Shown: piece by piece, positions 37,603 to 47,652 of the stretch
How the letters are laid out: every line of letters begins with the position of its first letter
Position numbering within the stretch: the first letter of the stretch is position 1
Assembly (NCBI GenBank): GCA_016712275.1
Contig: JADJRI010000001.1
Coordinates: 1 to 64,000 of the forward strand
From: Planctomycetota bacterium
Lineage (GTDB): Bacteria > Planctomycetota > Phycisphaerae > UBA1845 > UTPLA1
DNA: 64,000 nt
Direction: 5' to 3'
Position numbers and translations under genes: made by a program
The notes under the pieces: model-generated
Seen by the model: only the letters and a program-made list of their open reading frames with translations
Told to the model about the DNA's origin: nothing
Database searches by the model: none

Positions 37603-39393
37603 ATGCTTGAACAAATGACGGAAAAATCGGTGCAGGCCTGGCTAAACGATCCCGCAATCGAGGAAGTCGACAAAACGGAAATTCGCCGACTGGTCGAGAG
37701 CCGGGACGACGCCGGATTGACCGATCGATTCTATCAGGACCTTGAGTTCGGCACGGGCGGAATGCGGGTGCTGGGGGCCGGGCGGAACCGGATGAATGTG
37801 TACACCGTCGGTTCGGCCATACAGGGACTGGCGAATTACATTTCGAAATCCGGCGAGGCGGCAAAAAGGCCGGCGTTGCCATTGCCTATGATTGCCGGGC
37901 GCATGAGCGATGTGTTTGCAGAACGGGCGGCATGCGTTCTGGCGGCCAATGGAATCTATGCCTATTTGTTCGATGCGCTGCGTCCGACGCCGGAGTTGTC
38001 GTTCGCGGTTCGACATTTGAAATGCACCGCGGGCATCGTGATAACGGCCAGTCACAATCCGCCGGAGTACAACGGATTGAAAGTTTACTGGTCCGATGGG
38101 GCGCAGGTGGTGCCGCCGCAGGATGGGGCGATTATTTCCGAGGTGCGGGCTGTCGGGTCGTTTTCGAATGTTCGTCTTGCGGAAGAAGGGCCGGAAAAAA
38201 AGCATGGGCTGATTCGACGAATCGGCACGGAAATCGATGAGGCGTTTCTGGCGGGCGTGGATGCGTCGTGTCTTTGTCCGGAATTGTGTCGGAAGCACGG
38301 AGAGCGAATCAAAATTGTCTATACGCCGCTGCATGGAACCGGATATCGACTGGTGCCTGAGGCTTTGAAGCGGCGCGGGTTTCGGAATGTCATGGTGGAG
38401 GCATCACAGTCGGAGCCGAATGGTGAATTTCCGACAGTGACATCGCCGAACCCGGAAGAGGCGGCGGCGATGGAGCGCGGAATCGCGCTGGCCATCAAGG
38501 AAAACGCGGAGCTGGTGATTGCGACCGATCCGGACGCGGATCGGGCCGGCATCGCGGTTCGCAAGCGCGACGGGTCTTTCGCACTGTTGACGGGAAATCG
38601 CATCGGGGCGCTATTGACCCATTTCATTTGCGAGCAGTCGAAAGCAAACGGCGCCATGCCGGACAACGGCGTCGTCCTTAGCACGGTGGTGAGCAGCGAT
38701 CTGGCGAAGGAGATCGCACGATCGCATGGGGCGGAGGTGATCGAAACACTGACGGGTTTCAAATGGATCGCCGAGGAGATTCGAAAGTTTGATGAGTGCG
38801 GTGCGGGGGAACGGCCGACGAAGACATTCCTGTTCGGCATGGAGGAGAGCTACGGTTATCTGCCGAATGCGTTTGTGCGGGACAAGGATGCGGTGACGAG
38901 TTGCGCCTTCATCGCCGATGCGGCGGCATTCGCGGCAGAGCGCGGACAGTCGTTGTATGACATGTTGGAGGCACTTTTTACCCAATATGGCTATTTTGAA
39001 GAGGGCGCGAAGAGCGTCACCATGAAAGGGAAGCGCGGCGCGGATCAAATCAAGGCGCTGATGCATTCGCTGCGCGAGAATCCCCCGCGGTCGCTTGCAG
39101 GCGTTGCGGTCGAGACCGTCGCGGATTTGATGACGGGCGCCGTTCGACGTGCAAGGGATGGCGCGGAAGTTGGACGATTCAAGCTGCCCGCAAGCGATGT
39201 GGTGATGTTCTCGCTGGCGGATGGGACGAAAGTGATCGCGAGGCCGAGCGGGACGGAGCCGAAGATCAAATTCTACATATTGGCCCGATCCGCCGAGAAA
39301 AATCTGGCGAAGGCCGAGTCAGCCTGTCGCGAAAAAATCGCCGCGATTAACAATGATCTGTCGGGGACTATTGAGCGAACGACGAACGGGTAA
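37603..39393 (+). CDS. phosphoglucomutase/phosphomannomutase family enzyme
   Basis: 596 residues, the length of the larger PgcA-type alpha-D-phosphohexomutases that interconvert hexose 1- and 6-phosphates. Key sites: phosphoserine loop TASHNP (148-153), metal loop DPDADR (309-314), sugar loop GMEESYG (412-418) and phosphate loop RPSGTEPK near the C-terminus. A GAGG ribosome site precedes ATG 37603. Residues 88-101 look wrong in this frame; another frame there reads AGVAIAYDCRAH, the normal family sequence, so two opposite indels (near 37864 and 37905) cancel out. The enzyme is otherwise complete. Confidence 0.9.
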   Translation: MLEQMTEKSVQAWLNDPAIEEVDKTEIRRLVESRDDAGLTDRFYQDLEFGTGGMRVLGAGRNRMNVYTVGSAIQGLANYISKSGEAAKRPALPLPMIAGRMSDVFAERAACVLAANGIYAYLFDALRPTPELSFAVRHLKCTAGIVITASHNPPEYNGLKVYWSDGAQVVPPQDGAIISEVRAVGSFSNVRLAEEGPEKKHGLIRRIGTEIDEAFLAGVDASCLCPELCRKHGERIKIVYTPLHGTGYRLVPEALKRRGFRNVMVEASQSEPNGEFPTVTSPNPEEAAAMERGIALAIKENAELVIATDPDADRAGIAVRKRDGSFALLTGNRIGALLTHFICEQSKANGAMPDNGVVLSTVVSSDLAKEIARSHGAEVIETLTGFKWIAEEIRKFDECGAGERPTKTFLFGMEESYGYLPNAFVRDKDAVTSCAFIADAAAFAAERGQSLYDMLEALFTQYGYFEEGAKSVTMKGKRGADQIKALMHSLRENPPRSLAGVAVETVADLMTGAVRRARDGAEVGRFKLPASDVVMFSLADGTKVIARPSGTEPKIKFYILARSAEKNLAKAESACREKIAAINNDLSGTIERTTNG

Positions 39394-39433
39394 AGCGCTC
39401 ACTCAAGGTTTCAATCACTCGTGTCACGCAAAA

Positions 39434-40711
39434 TCAAAACCAATTTTTCCACGCGAAGAATCCTGCAACGGCCATGACACCCAGGACAAGTATGGCAATG
39501 ATCCAGTTTCCACTGGATCGCTTTTCACCGATATCCAGCGTTTTGGCATCGCCCGGGCTTGCCGTTGCCAGCGTGCCGGCGATGCGGATGAGTTCGGTTG
39601 CGAGAATTTCGGCCGATTGATAGCGATCGGCCGCGTCGGCGGCGAGGCACCGCGCGAGAATATCGCGCAACTCGGCCGGCCAGAAGCTCGGCAGGTCGGC
39701 CGGATTGATGCTTCTGGCGTTCTTCTGAATCTCCATCATCGCGCTCTTGGTCTTGGCCTTGATGAGTCGCTTTCCGGTGAGGGCGAAATAGAGTGTCAGG
39801 CCGACGCCGTAAATGTCGCTGGCGGGCGTGGCACGCTCGCCTCGGGCGACTTCGGGCGAAATCCAACCGGGCGTGCCGAGGGCGACGCCTTCGATGACGC
39901 CAATGCCATCATCTCCGGCCACATCGGCAAGGCCGAAATCCGTGAGCTTCACCAAGCCTGATTCGTTCAGGAGAATATTGCCGGGTTTGACATCACGATG
40001 GACGACCCCGCCGGCATGGCCGACCGAGAGAGCCCGTGCGGTGTGGGCGAGAATGAAACATGCCTGGGCCACGGGCAGCGCGCCGCGGGCCTTGACGAGT
40101 GCCATGAGTGTGACGCCGTGGACCAGTTCCATCGCGAGATAAAGCGTGTCATCGGTCTGGCCAACATCGAACACCGTTACGATGTTGGGATGCTGCAGGC
40201 GTGCGGCCGTTCGCGCTTCCTGAAGAAAGAGCTTTTGACCGAGTGTTTCGCGATGATCCGCGCGGATCGGCAGAATCTTCAGCGCGACCGTTCGCTTCAA
40301 TTCCACATCGAGGGCTTCATACACATAGCCCATTGCGCCCTGGCCGATGATGGCTTTGACTTCGTAACGGCCGATTCTGCGGCCGACATATTCGCCGGCC
40401 GGCGGGCGGGAATCGCGGCCGGTCTGGGCGACGAGACGGCCGACGGAGGATGCATGATCCGCAGCACTCAGCAGCGTCGAGCCCACCTGAGACCAATGGG
40501 AGACAGCGCCTGCCAGCGCGTCGGCCACTTTTTCGGCTGCGAGGCTGTCTTCCCGCCAAACATGGCCGCAGACCCGGCAACGAACGCGCTTGCCTTCCAT
40601 CGATTCGTTGGTGTCGTAGACCGCCTTGCAATGGGGGCACGCGAGCAGGTGATGCGACCCGGCTTCGCCCGCACTGGCATCTGGTGGAATATGTGATGTC
40701 GGATCGGGCAT
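39434..40711 (-). CDS. membrane-anchored Ser/Thr protein kinase with N-terminal zinc ribbon
   Basis: 425 residues, intact. Order: zinc ribbon with C25, C28, C45 and C48; kinase domain with GQGAMGYVYEA, K145 in VALKIL, HRDVKPGNILL (D240), DFGLAD (258) and GTPGWISPE; C-terminal membrane span (WIIAILVLGVMAVAGFFAW) with almost nothing outside. So the kinase faces the cytoplasm without an extracellular sensor. All catalytic residues are present. Such PknB-like kinases are abundant in planctomycetes. Convergent with the phosphohexomutase gene, 40 bases apart. Confidence 0.92.
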   Translation of the reverse strand: MPDPTSHIPPDASAGEAGSHHLLACPHCKAVYDTNESMEGKRVRCRVCGHVWREDSLAAEKVADALAGAVSHWSQVGSTLLSAADHASSVGRLVAQTGRDSRPPAGEYVGRRIGRYEVKAIIGQGAMGYVYEALDVELKRTVALKILPIRADHRETLGQKLFLQEARTAARLQHPNIVTVFDVGQTDDTLYLAMELVHGVTLMALVKARGALPVAQACFILAHTARALSVGHAGGVVHRDVKPGNILLNESGLVKLTDFGLADVAGDDGIGVIEGVALGTPGWISPEVARGERATPASDIYGVGLTLYFALTGKRLIKAKTKSAMMEIQKNARSINPADLPSFWPAELRDILARCLAADAADRYQSAEILATELIRIAGTLATASPGDAKTLDIGEKRSSGNWIIAILVLGVMAVAGFFAWKNWF

Positions 40712-40837
40712 TCTATTATTCTATTGCTATCCAAAGGGTTGAGTCTTGAACCGGGGCTCAAGGTCGCACACCACAGCCTGAGTTGAAAGTGATTATAGCG
40801 GGTGGACGGAGGATTCCGAGCGGCTGATACTACGATT

Positions 40838-41471
40838 ATGGAACAGCGCAATACCCAACGGCAACAAAAAGAAGCTCCGGTGGACATGGGACACTGGCGC
40901 GGCGTTGCCCTGGCATATTTGCGGGCGCAATTGCGCGACGATGCGCCGCAGGAATTGGGCGAGGGTGTTGCGTTCACCTGGTCGCCGCTGGAGGGCGACG
41001 GGCTGACCGTGGTGTTCGAGTTCTTTGCGACACGCGGTACGCCCGAGCGCTTGCGGTTTTTTGTCGTCACTGGCGAGACGGAAGCGAATTACTATCCGGC
41101 CGAGGACCTGACGGCGGAGGAGGCGTTTGAACTGCCTCTCGGAACGCGGTTCATGCTGGTGATTGGAATCTCGCAAGTGCCCATTGCGGAGGCGGAGCGC
41201 GACCCAACATACGATGCCGCGGGATGCGGATGAGATTGTCGGCCGTGTGGCACGCGATGCGTTGGCGGAGGATTTGCAAATCGCCGCGATGTTCCGCGTG
41301 GCGGAAACTCAGCATGCGGTCTTGAGGTGCCGAATCAAGGGCGAACCTGTTTACATCATGGGACGGGATGCGCCGCAGGGCTTTTCCAAGAAAGTGCATT
41401 TGCATCCGCATGTCGCCTATCGGTTGCACATCGGCCATGTTCTTCGGCGCGAGGCGAAGCCGGATTCGTAA
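40838..41471 (+). CDS. hypothetical protein (frameshifted)
   Basis: About 210 residues in two frames: MGHWRGVALAYLRAQL, TWSPLEGDGLTVVFEFFAT and LPLGTRFMLVIGIS, then after one extra G near 41215 DADEIVGRVARDALAEDLQ and GFSKKVHLHPHVAYRLHIGH. No signal or membrane span; a mixed alpha/beta cytoplasmic protein. No family recognised. Divergent from the kinase gene across about 125 bases. Confidence 0.6.
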
Positions 41472-41544
41472 TGCGCGTTTGGCGATGTCGGGATGAGGCA
41501 CAATCGTGTTATTTAGGTCGGACCACATTCATGGAGACAAGCAC

Positions 41545-42912
41545 TTGGCACATCAACGATTAGTTCAATCATCCGCGGCGTTCGGAACTTTGATGTTGCT
41601 ATTCAATGCACTCGGTTGTTCACAATCGCAGGAATCGAACATTGTGCGAATGGCGCGGGCCATCGATTCGGCGCAGATCAAGATTGCTGTTGAATCCTTG
41701 GCCGATTTCGGCACGCGCAACACAATGTCATCCTCGGATCATCCCACGCGCGGCATCGGTGCCGCGCGGCGATGGCTGGTGTCGCAGCTCGAAACCATCA
41801 ACAAGGCCAATGGCGGGCGACTCACCCTTGAAGATGATCGTTTTCTGCATGGGCCCGATGGCAACCGCATCATGCGGGAAACTGAAATCGTCAATGTTGT
41901 CGCGACGCTGCCGGGCACTCAGGCCGAATCGCGCGACCGAATCTATGTGGTGAGCGCCCATTACGATTCGATGTGCAACGACCCGAAAGATCCGGATTGC
42001 GACGCGCCGGGCGCGGACGACGACGCCTCCGGCTGCGCGGTCGTGCTGGAGCTGGCCCGGGTCATGAGCCGCGAACCATTCGACGCAACGATCGTTTTCA
42101 TGTTCGTGGCAGGCGAGGAGCAGGGACTCATCGGCTCGCGTCATTGGGCCAAGGCCGCGAGGGAGCGCGGGGCGAACATCGCGGGGATGATCACCAATGA
42201 CATTGTTGGGGCGTCGCGCGGTCCGAGCGGCGTCGATCATCGCGGGCGTGTGCGCGTATTCTCCGAGGGTGTCTCCATGACGGCATCGGGCGAGGAATTG
42301 AAATTGCTGCAATCGACCGGCTATCTCTCGGACGCGCCGGCCCGCCAACTGGCGCGATACATCGACGAATCGGCGGCGCGTTTTCTCGGTGATTTCGACG
42401 TCGTCTGCATTTTCCGTCGCGACCGCTTTCTGCGGGGCGGCGACCACACGGCTTTTTCAGAGCAGGGTTACGCGGCCGTGCGGTTCACGGAATTCGAAGA
42501 GAATTACGATCATCAACACCAGACGCCCCGCGTTGAGGAAGACCGCGCGTTTGGCGACTGGCCGAAACACTGCGACCCTGAGTACATCGCTGACGTCGCG
42601 CGTGCCAATCTTGTCGCACTGGCCGGTCTGGCGATGGCGCCGGCATCGCCGCGCGATGTGAAGATCATCACGACCCGGCTCACCAACGACACAACACTGA
42701 AGTGGACGCGCAATTCGGAGCCGGACCTGGCGGGCTATGACATCGTTTGGCGTACGACGGATGCGCCGTTCTGGCAGCGCTCGCTGAGCGTCGGCGATGT
42801 GGGCGAATTCACGATGCCCCTCTCCAAGGACAACGTGATCTTCGGCGTGGTGGCGGTTGACCGCGAAGGCCATCGCAGCCCGGCCAGCGTCCCGATGCCG
42901 GCCACGGAATAA
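41545..42912 (+). CDS. M28-family zinc metallopeptidase lipoprotein
   Basis: About 455 residues from TTG 41545, chosen for its lipoprotein signal ending LMLLFNALGC. Di-zinc site: SAHYDS (His), GADDDASG (Asp), AGEEQGLIGS (Glu-Glu, catalytic and metal) and GDHTAFSEQGYAAVRF (His). A C-terminal fibronectin-III-like domain follows (LKWTRNSEPDLAGYDIVWRT). M28 enzymes are aminopeptidases or carboxypeptidases; the lipobox places it at the envelope. Intact apart from the uncertain start. Confidence 0.85.
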   Translation: MAHQRLVQSSAAFGTLMLLFNALGCSQSQESNIVRMARAIDSAQIKIAVESLADFGTRNTMSSSDHPTRGIGAARRWLVSQLETINKANGGRLTLEDDRFLHGPDGNRIMRETEIVNVVATLPGTQAESRDRIYVVSAHYDSMCNDPKDPDCDAPGADDDASGCAVVLELARVMSREPFDATIVFMFVAGEEQGLIGSRHWAKAARERGANIAGMITNDIVGASRGPSGVDHRGRVRVFSEGVSMTASGEELKLLQSTGYLSDAPARQLARYIDESAARFLGDFDVVCIFRRDRFLRGGDHTAFSEQGYAAVRFTEFEENYDHQHQTPRVEEDRAFGDWPKHCDPEYIADVARANLVALAGLAMAPASPRDVKIITTRLTNDTTLKWTRNSEPDLAGYDIVWRTTDAPFWQRSLSVGDVGEFTMPLSKDNVIFGVVAVDREGHRSPASVPMPATE

Positions 42913-42970
42913 GCCAACTCATCGATAACAGGCCTGGGAAAGCGCCAAATTTCAGTCGATTTTGGCCGAT

Positions 42971-42999
42971 TTGACCTCCCCGCCGCAAATCCTGATATA
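42971..42999 (+). promoter_or_regulatory. possible promoter of the PilZ gene
   Basis: TTGACC at 42971-42976 is followed after about 16-17 bases by TGATATA. This is a fair -35/-10 pair in an otherwise GC-rich stretch, about 140 bases before the PilZ start codon. Confidence 0.3.
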
Positions 43000-43141
43000 T
43001 ATTTGAATTAATGGGAAATATCGCGCAGGGCCGGTTTCCGGTCGATCGCGGGGGTTGTCGGAGGCCATTTGATTCGTAGCTAAACTCTGAGCCAAATCGA
43101 ACCGACAAGCGAACGGGACACTTGTTATCGGAGAATGTCAG

Positions 43142-43438
43142 ATGATGGATTCGGTCACACTCGACAAACGCCGCGAAGTTCGGCTGGACTCGCAGGATAT
43201 CATTCGCTGGAAACGACCCGGAAGGATCGAAGACCACAAGGCTTGGACGGTGGATCGGTCGCCATCGGGCTATGGCTTTATGTCGCGCATCGACGAGGCG
43301 CCGCGCGTGGGCGATTTGATTCATGTTCGACGCTTCGACCATGATCGATGGGCTGCTTTCGAAGAGCCGTTCAAGGTGGCCCGCATTCTGCCGGCGACGG
43401 ATGAGCTTGTCGTGGTGGGATGCACCGTGAATGATTGA
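43142..43438 (+). CDS. PilZ-like domain protein
   Basis: 98 residues, a single domain. LDKRREVRL near the N-terminus supplies the RxxxR-type arginines and TVDRSPSGYGFM the D-x-S-x2-G motif that together bind cyclic di-GMP in PilZ domains. The rest (GDLIHVRRFD, EEPFKVARILP) fits the small beta barrel. GGAGAA before ATG 43142 serves as ribosome site. No effector domain is attached, so it would act through a partner. Convergent with the Rieske oxygenase gene, 15 bases apart. Confidence 0.72.
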   Translation: MMDSVTLDKRREVRLDSQDIIRWKRPGRIEDHKAWTVDRSPSGYGFMSRIDEAPRVGDLIHVRRFDHDRWAAFEEPFKVARILPATDELVVVGCTVND

Positions 43439-43453
43439 ATCGAGCCATCGATT

Positions 43454-44563
43454 CTACTTTGAGAGTTCTTTGATCAAATCCGCATGCAGCAGGCGATGAA
43501 ACTGCTGCTCCCCCGCTTCTCTTCTGACGGACAATCGACCCGTGTTGTACGCCCGCGATTTGAGCCCGCGCTGAACGGACTCGCAGACGTCGATGTCCTC
43601 TTGTTGCACGCGCTCCCCGACCGCGATGCTGCGCTGGTTATGGTCGAGGGCATTCGGGCCGACATCGGCGAAAAAGAAATCGAAGATGACCCGGCAGCGG
43701 TCAACTCCCAGCGGCAGCACGAGATTCGTGTCCATCACCCCTTCGTACCAATTGAGCATGAAGTTTGGATAGACCCAGTAGTAATAGGCGGTTTCGCCGC
43801 GGCGGACGCTGGCGGTGTTGGCATCCTTGCCGGGCGTCATGGGGCTCCACTGGAGACAATAGTTGCCCTTGGTTTCTATCTTGTATTCGCTGTAGTCGAG
43901 GACGGTGTTGAGCCCCTTATGAAGATGTGGAACGTGGTAGCCGCCATCGAGGTAGTTATCGACGTAGACTTTCCAGTTACAATTGAGGTCGTAGCTGCGG
44001 CGCTCGAAGAACTTCAAGTCGGTCAGCTTCAATGGCGCGATGCGTTCGGGCATGTCGCCGAGGAAGGCGTCGAGCGTGTCGGCTCCACTTCCAAGGTTCG
44101 CGAAGACGAAATTCTCCCATGTGGCGATGCGAATCGGCACGAGGCCGAAATCGCGCTTGTCAAAATCGCAGACGCCCTCCCAATCGGGCATGCCTTTGAG
44201 CGAGCCGTCGAGGGCATAGGTCCATGCGTGATAGGGACACTGCATAACGGTGCATGTGCCCTGCGTTTCGGTCATGACCGCCGCGGCATGGTGGCGGCAG
44301 ACATTGAAAAAGCCGCGCAGCTCACGATCCTGACCGCGAACAATGACGATGGGCTCTCCGGCGAGGTTGGCAGTTACATAAGCGCCCGGTTGACCAAGCT
44401 GATCGACGCGGGCGACGACCTGCCACGTGCCGCCGAAGACTGATTGATTTTCGAGTTCGGAGATGCGCGAGTCGGAATACCATGCGGCAGGAATGGTGGA
44501 TGCGCGTTCGAGGGGAAGGTGACTGTGGTATTCGTCGAGAATCTTGATTAATGATTCCTGCAT
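43454..44563 (-). CDS. Rieske non-heme iron oxygenase, alpha subunit-like
   Basis: 369 residues from ATG 44563. Rieske 2Fe-2S ligands C89-x-H91 and C109-x2-H112 are present (FNVCRHHAAAV, VMQCPYHAW). The mononuclear iron site is at DNYLDGGYHVPHLH with D206, H210 and H215. Overall layout resembles ring-hydroxylating dioxygenase alpha subunits and choline or carnitine monooxygenases; no reductase or beta subunit is nearby, so the substrate is open. Intact. Divergent from the CNNM/CorC gene. Confidence 0.85.
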   Translation of the reverse strand: MQESLIKILDEYHSHLPLERASTIPAAWYSDSRISELENQSVFGGTWQVVARVDQLGQPGAYVTANLAGEPIVIVRGQDRELRGFFNVCRHHAAAVMTETQGTCTVMQCPYHAWTYALDGSLKGMPDWEGVCDFDKRDFGLVPIRIATWENFVFANLGSGADTLDAFLGDMPERIAPLKLTDLKFFERRSYDLNCNWKVYVDNYLDGGYHVPHLHKGLNTVLDYSEYKIETKGNYCLQWSPMTPGKDANTASVRRGETAYYYWVYPNFMLNWYEGVMDTNLVLPLGVDRCRVIFDFFFADVGPNALDHNQRSIAVGERVQQEDIDVCESVQRGLKSRAYNTGRLSVRREAGEQQFHRLLHADLIKELSK

Positions 44564-44799
44564 TACGATCATCATACCTGCCACTTGGCTGCGAATACAA
44601 TTGCATGAAATTCGATGGTTCGATATTCGGCCGACAATCAAGAATCGCTCAATGTTCAAGAAAGCGCCTTGCAGGGTCGTGGCCGGGTGCCAATCGCCTT
44701 TCTTTGCAGGCAGTCCATGGCCAATGCGCATCTCTGCGCCCATCCAATTAACCGAAGTTGCGATTCGTGCTATCATCCGTCCATTCGGATTATTTCATC

Positions 44800-46159
44800 A
44801 TGACACTCGCGGCGCTGGTCGCCAACATCCCGGAATTCATCGTCATGGCCATTTTGACGGCCATGAGCGGGACCATTTCGGCCAGCGAGACGGCACTCTT
44901 TGCCCTGAATCGCCAGCAGCTCAATCGCTATCGGAGTTTGAGATCGGCCTGGGCGGCCACGATTGTTCGCCTGCGCGAGAACCCGGCCGATCTGCTGGCG
45001 ACGGTCCTGTTGTCCAATACCACAATCAACATTCTCTTGTATTCCATGCTGGGCCTGACCGTGGCGGAACTGTCGGGCGGTTCGGCCATTTGGGCGACCG
45101 CTCTGGGCATCGCGGCGTTTCTGCTGGTGCTGGTCTTCGCGGAAATTCTACCGAAACTGATCGCGCTGACGCTCAGCGATCGCATCGCGCCGGTCGTCGC
45201 CTATCCTCTGCGCGCTCTGGAGGTGGTTTCGGCGCCGATCCGCTGGCTGATGAATCTCGCATTCATCGAACCGCTGACGCGCATTTTTACGCCCACGCCC
45301 TCGGCCAACATCGACGAGGACGATCTTCAGCGGCTGATCAACATCAGCCGGAACGAAGGACTGCTCGGCGATGCGGAAAACGTGCTGCTGCATCAGATGC
45401 TGGACCTTAAGCATTTGCGCGTGAGCAGCCTGATGACGCCGCGCGTCGATGTGGTGGCCTTTGATCTGGCCGATTCGCGCGATCAATTGGTCCGAATGCT
45501 GAAGGCGCATCGACTCATGCGCATGCCGGTCTATGAGGAGGAGATCGATCACATTCGCGGGGTGGTCTCGGCGCGCGAGATTCTGATGAACCCCGAAACG
45601 CCGGTGGCGCAGCTCCTGCGACCGGTGCACTTCATTCCCGAGCAGGCCGGCAGCGAGGCGCTGCTCAAACATTTTCGCGACACGCAGACGCAGTTTGCCG
45701 TGGTGGTCGACGAATATGGCGGATTGGCGGGCGTCATTGCGCTTGAGGATGTCGTGGAAGCGATTGTCGGCGATCTTCGCGCGCCCGAGGAAAAGTCGGA
45801 TTTGCCGCTGATCGAGCGAACCGATGACACACACTACATCGTCGATGCCGGCATGGGCGTGGGCGATTTCTGCCAGGCATTCGAATTGACGGAAGAGGAA
45901 TCGCGCATTCACACGGTCGGCGGCCTGATCACGGAAATGCTCGACCGCCTGCCGGAGCCGGGCGATGAGGTGGTCATGGGCCATGCCACGCTGCGGGTGT
46001 TGTCGATGCGACGGCGACGCATCGTGCGTGCTCGTCGAACTCAGCCGCCCGATTCGAGACAATCCCGATTTGACCATTCTCCTGAAGCAATCGGAGCGAC
46101 TCATCGAGCCGATTCTGCACACCGACCCGACGCCGCCCGGCGGGGAGGGCGCGCGATGA
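44800..46159 (+). CDS. CNNM/CorC-type protein 1 (DUF21 + CBS pair + CorC_HlyC), frameshifted near the end
   Basis: About 453 residues. Membrane DUF21 domain (FIVMAILTAMSGTISASETA, NTTINILLYSMLGLTVAEL), a CBS pair (VSSLMTPRVDVVAF, VVVDEYGGLAGVIALEDVVE), and a C-terminal CorC_HlyC domain (HYIVDAGMGVGDFCQAFEL, HTVGGLITEMLDRLPEPGDE). Such proteins are linked to magnesium or cobalt efflux. An indel near 46020 makes the given frame run into the next gene; corrected, the protein ends LVELSRPIRDNPDLTILLKQ... at TGA 46157-46159, overlapping the next start. Confidence 0.83.
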
Positions 46160-47199
46160 CCCTTTCGTCCGCCATTCTTGCGACGATTACATGGCCGGAG
46201 ACGATCTTGTGGATCACGCTCTGCGCGATTTGCGTCTTTTTCTCGGCGGTGTTCAGCGGCGCGGAGACCGGCATGTTCTCGCTGAACATGACGCGCATGC
46301 GACTGGCCGCGCATCAGAAAAATGCCTCCGCGACGCGCCTACAGGACGTGGTGCGAGACCGGGCCGCGTTTCTGTTTACCACGCTTTTTGGCACGAATCT
46401 CGCCAATTACCTGGCCCCGGCCTGCCTGACGATCATATTCGTTCAGACGATGTCCGGCCGACCACGTGACGAAGTCGAGAGACTTTCGGAGCTGTACACA
46501 ACGCTGATTCTGACACCGATTATTTTCATCTTCGGCGAGGCCGTTCCGAAAAACGTGTTCAATCGCAACGCCGATTCGATGATGCTTCGCTTCTCGCGGC
46601 TTCTTGCTTTCATGCACCGACTTTGCGAATGGAGTGGCATTATCTTCCTGCAGCGCAAGTTTTCCGAGGTGGCATTCCGCGGGCTCAATCCACGGACGCG
46701 TGCGGCGACCGCGATGCAAACGCGGCTGGACGTCTATCAGATGCTGCGCGAAGGCGCTGCCGAGGGGGCGCTGTCGCTGACGCAGGTGTCCATTTTGGAG
46801 CGAATCGACCGGCTGCGCTCTTTACAGGTGATCAGTGTGATGGTGCCGTTTCATCAGGCGGTGGTGCTGCCGGCGAGCGCGACACGGAAAGCCGCGGAGC
46901 CGCTTCTTCGTGCCTCGCGCGTGTCGCGGCTGCCGGTCATCGGCCCCGACAAGCGCGGCGTGGTCGGCGTGGTGCATGTGCTCGATCTGATGACGGCCGG
47001 GGAGGACCGAACGGTGCGGGAGCTCATGCGTACGCCGGTTGAAATCACGCCGACGACGCGTGTGATCGACGCGCTCTCGCGTTTGCAACGCGAGTTTCGG
47101 CGAATGGCAGTGGTTGTGGATCGGAACGGACGGTGTTTGGGGATTGTGACGGTGAAAGACTTGGTGGAGGAGATCGTTGGAGAGTTGAAGGCGTGGTAG
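46156..47199 (+). CDS. CNNM/CorC-type protein 2
   Basis: 347 residues starting with ATGA overlap on the preceding paralogue, so co-translated. DUF21 membrane domain (ICVFFSAVFSGAETGMFSLN, LTPIIFIFGEAVPKNVFNRN) and two CBS modules (VISVMVPFHQAVVLP, MAVVVDRNGRCLGIVTVKDL). It lacks the C-terminal CorC_HlyC domain of its neighbour. A tandem pair of unlike length is common in planctomycetes and may form a heterodimer (inference). Intact. Confidence 0.85.
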   Translation: MTLSSAILATITWPETILWITLCAICVFFSAVFSGAETGMFSLNMTRMRLAAHQKNASATRLQDVVRDRAAFLFTTLFGTNLANYLAPACLTIIFVQTMSGRPRDEVERLSELYTTLILTPIIFIFGEAVPKNVFNRNADSMMLRFSRLLAFMHRLCEWSGIIFLQRKFSEVAFRGLNPRTRAATAMQTRLDVYQMLREGAAEGALSLTQVSILERIDRLRSLQVISVMVPFHQAVVLPASATRKAAEPLLRASRVSRLPVIGPDKRGVVGVVHVLDLMTAGEDRTVRELMRTPVEITPTTRVIDALSRLQREFRRMAVVVDRNGRCLGIVTVKDLVEEIVGELKAW

Positions 47200-47229
47200 G
47201 CTTGTAAGAACAGGGACCGGAGAACTCGA

Positions 47230-47652
47230 ATGAACCCGATACATTTGCTTGCCTGCAATCCGTTCGCAGGAGTTCCATGGGACAGCCTTTTCTTCATTTT
47301 CTTTGTGGTAAAACCCATCACCTATTTTGCATTCACCTACGCATTTCGATACAGAGTCGGCCACCGCATTCCCTTAACGACGGGACGCATCCTTGGCATC
47401 GCCATAGTTCGAACAATTCTGGGCGTGGCGGTCGTCGGAATTGAGGGCACTTATCTCGGGCTGGAAGGCAACCTATTCGCCTCATATTCGTACATGTACA
47501 TCAGTCGATTCTTCGTTTGGTATTTCATCGGAATTCTCATGCTCAGTTTGCGAAAGGAAAGACTTGCACTTTGGGTCAGCGATGGCTTGGCGCTGAACTT
47601 CTTATTTGACCTGACGGTCGCAAACTTCTGTTCGAAGATTGGCGAATCGTGA
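47230..47652 (+). CDS. small multi-span membrane protein
   Basis: 140 residues with about four hydrophobic spans (SLFFIFFVVKPITYFAFTYA, RILGIAIVRTILGVAVVGIE, FFVWYFIGILMLSL and a C-terminal one). No family recognised. It is joined to the next gene by a TGATG overlap, suggesting one functional unit with the zinc-ribbon protein. Confidence 0.6.
   Translation: MNPIHLLACNPFAGVPWDSLFFIFFVVKPITYFAFTYAFRYRVGHRIPLTTGRILGIAIVRTILGVAVVGIEGTYLGLEGNLFASYSYMYISRFFVWYFIGILMLSLRKERLALWVSDGLALNFLFDLTVANFCSKIGES

Noticed and set aside
44758..47199. An 813-residue fusion of two CNNM/CorC proteins
   Set aside because: The join comes from an indel near 46020; in the corrected frame the first protein ends at a TGA that overlaps the second ATG, the normal arrangement for two coupled genes.
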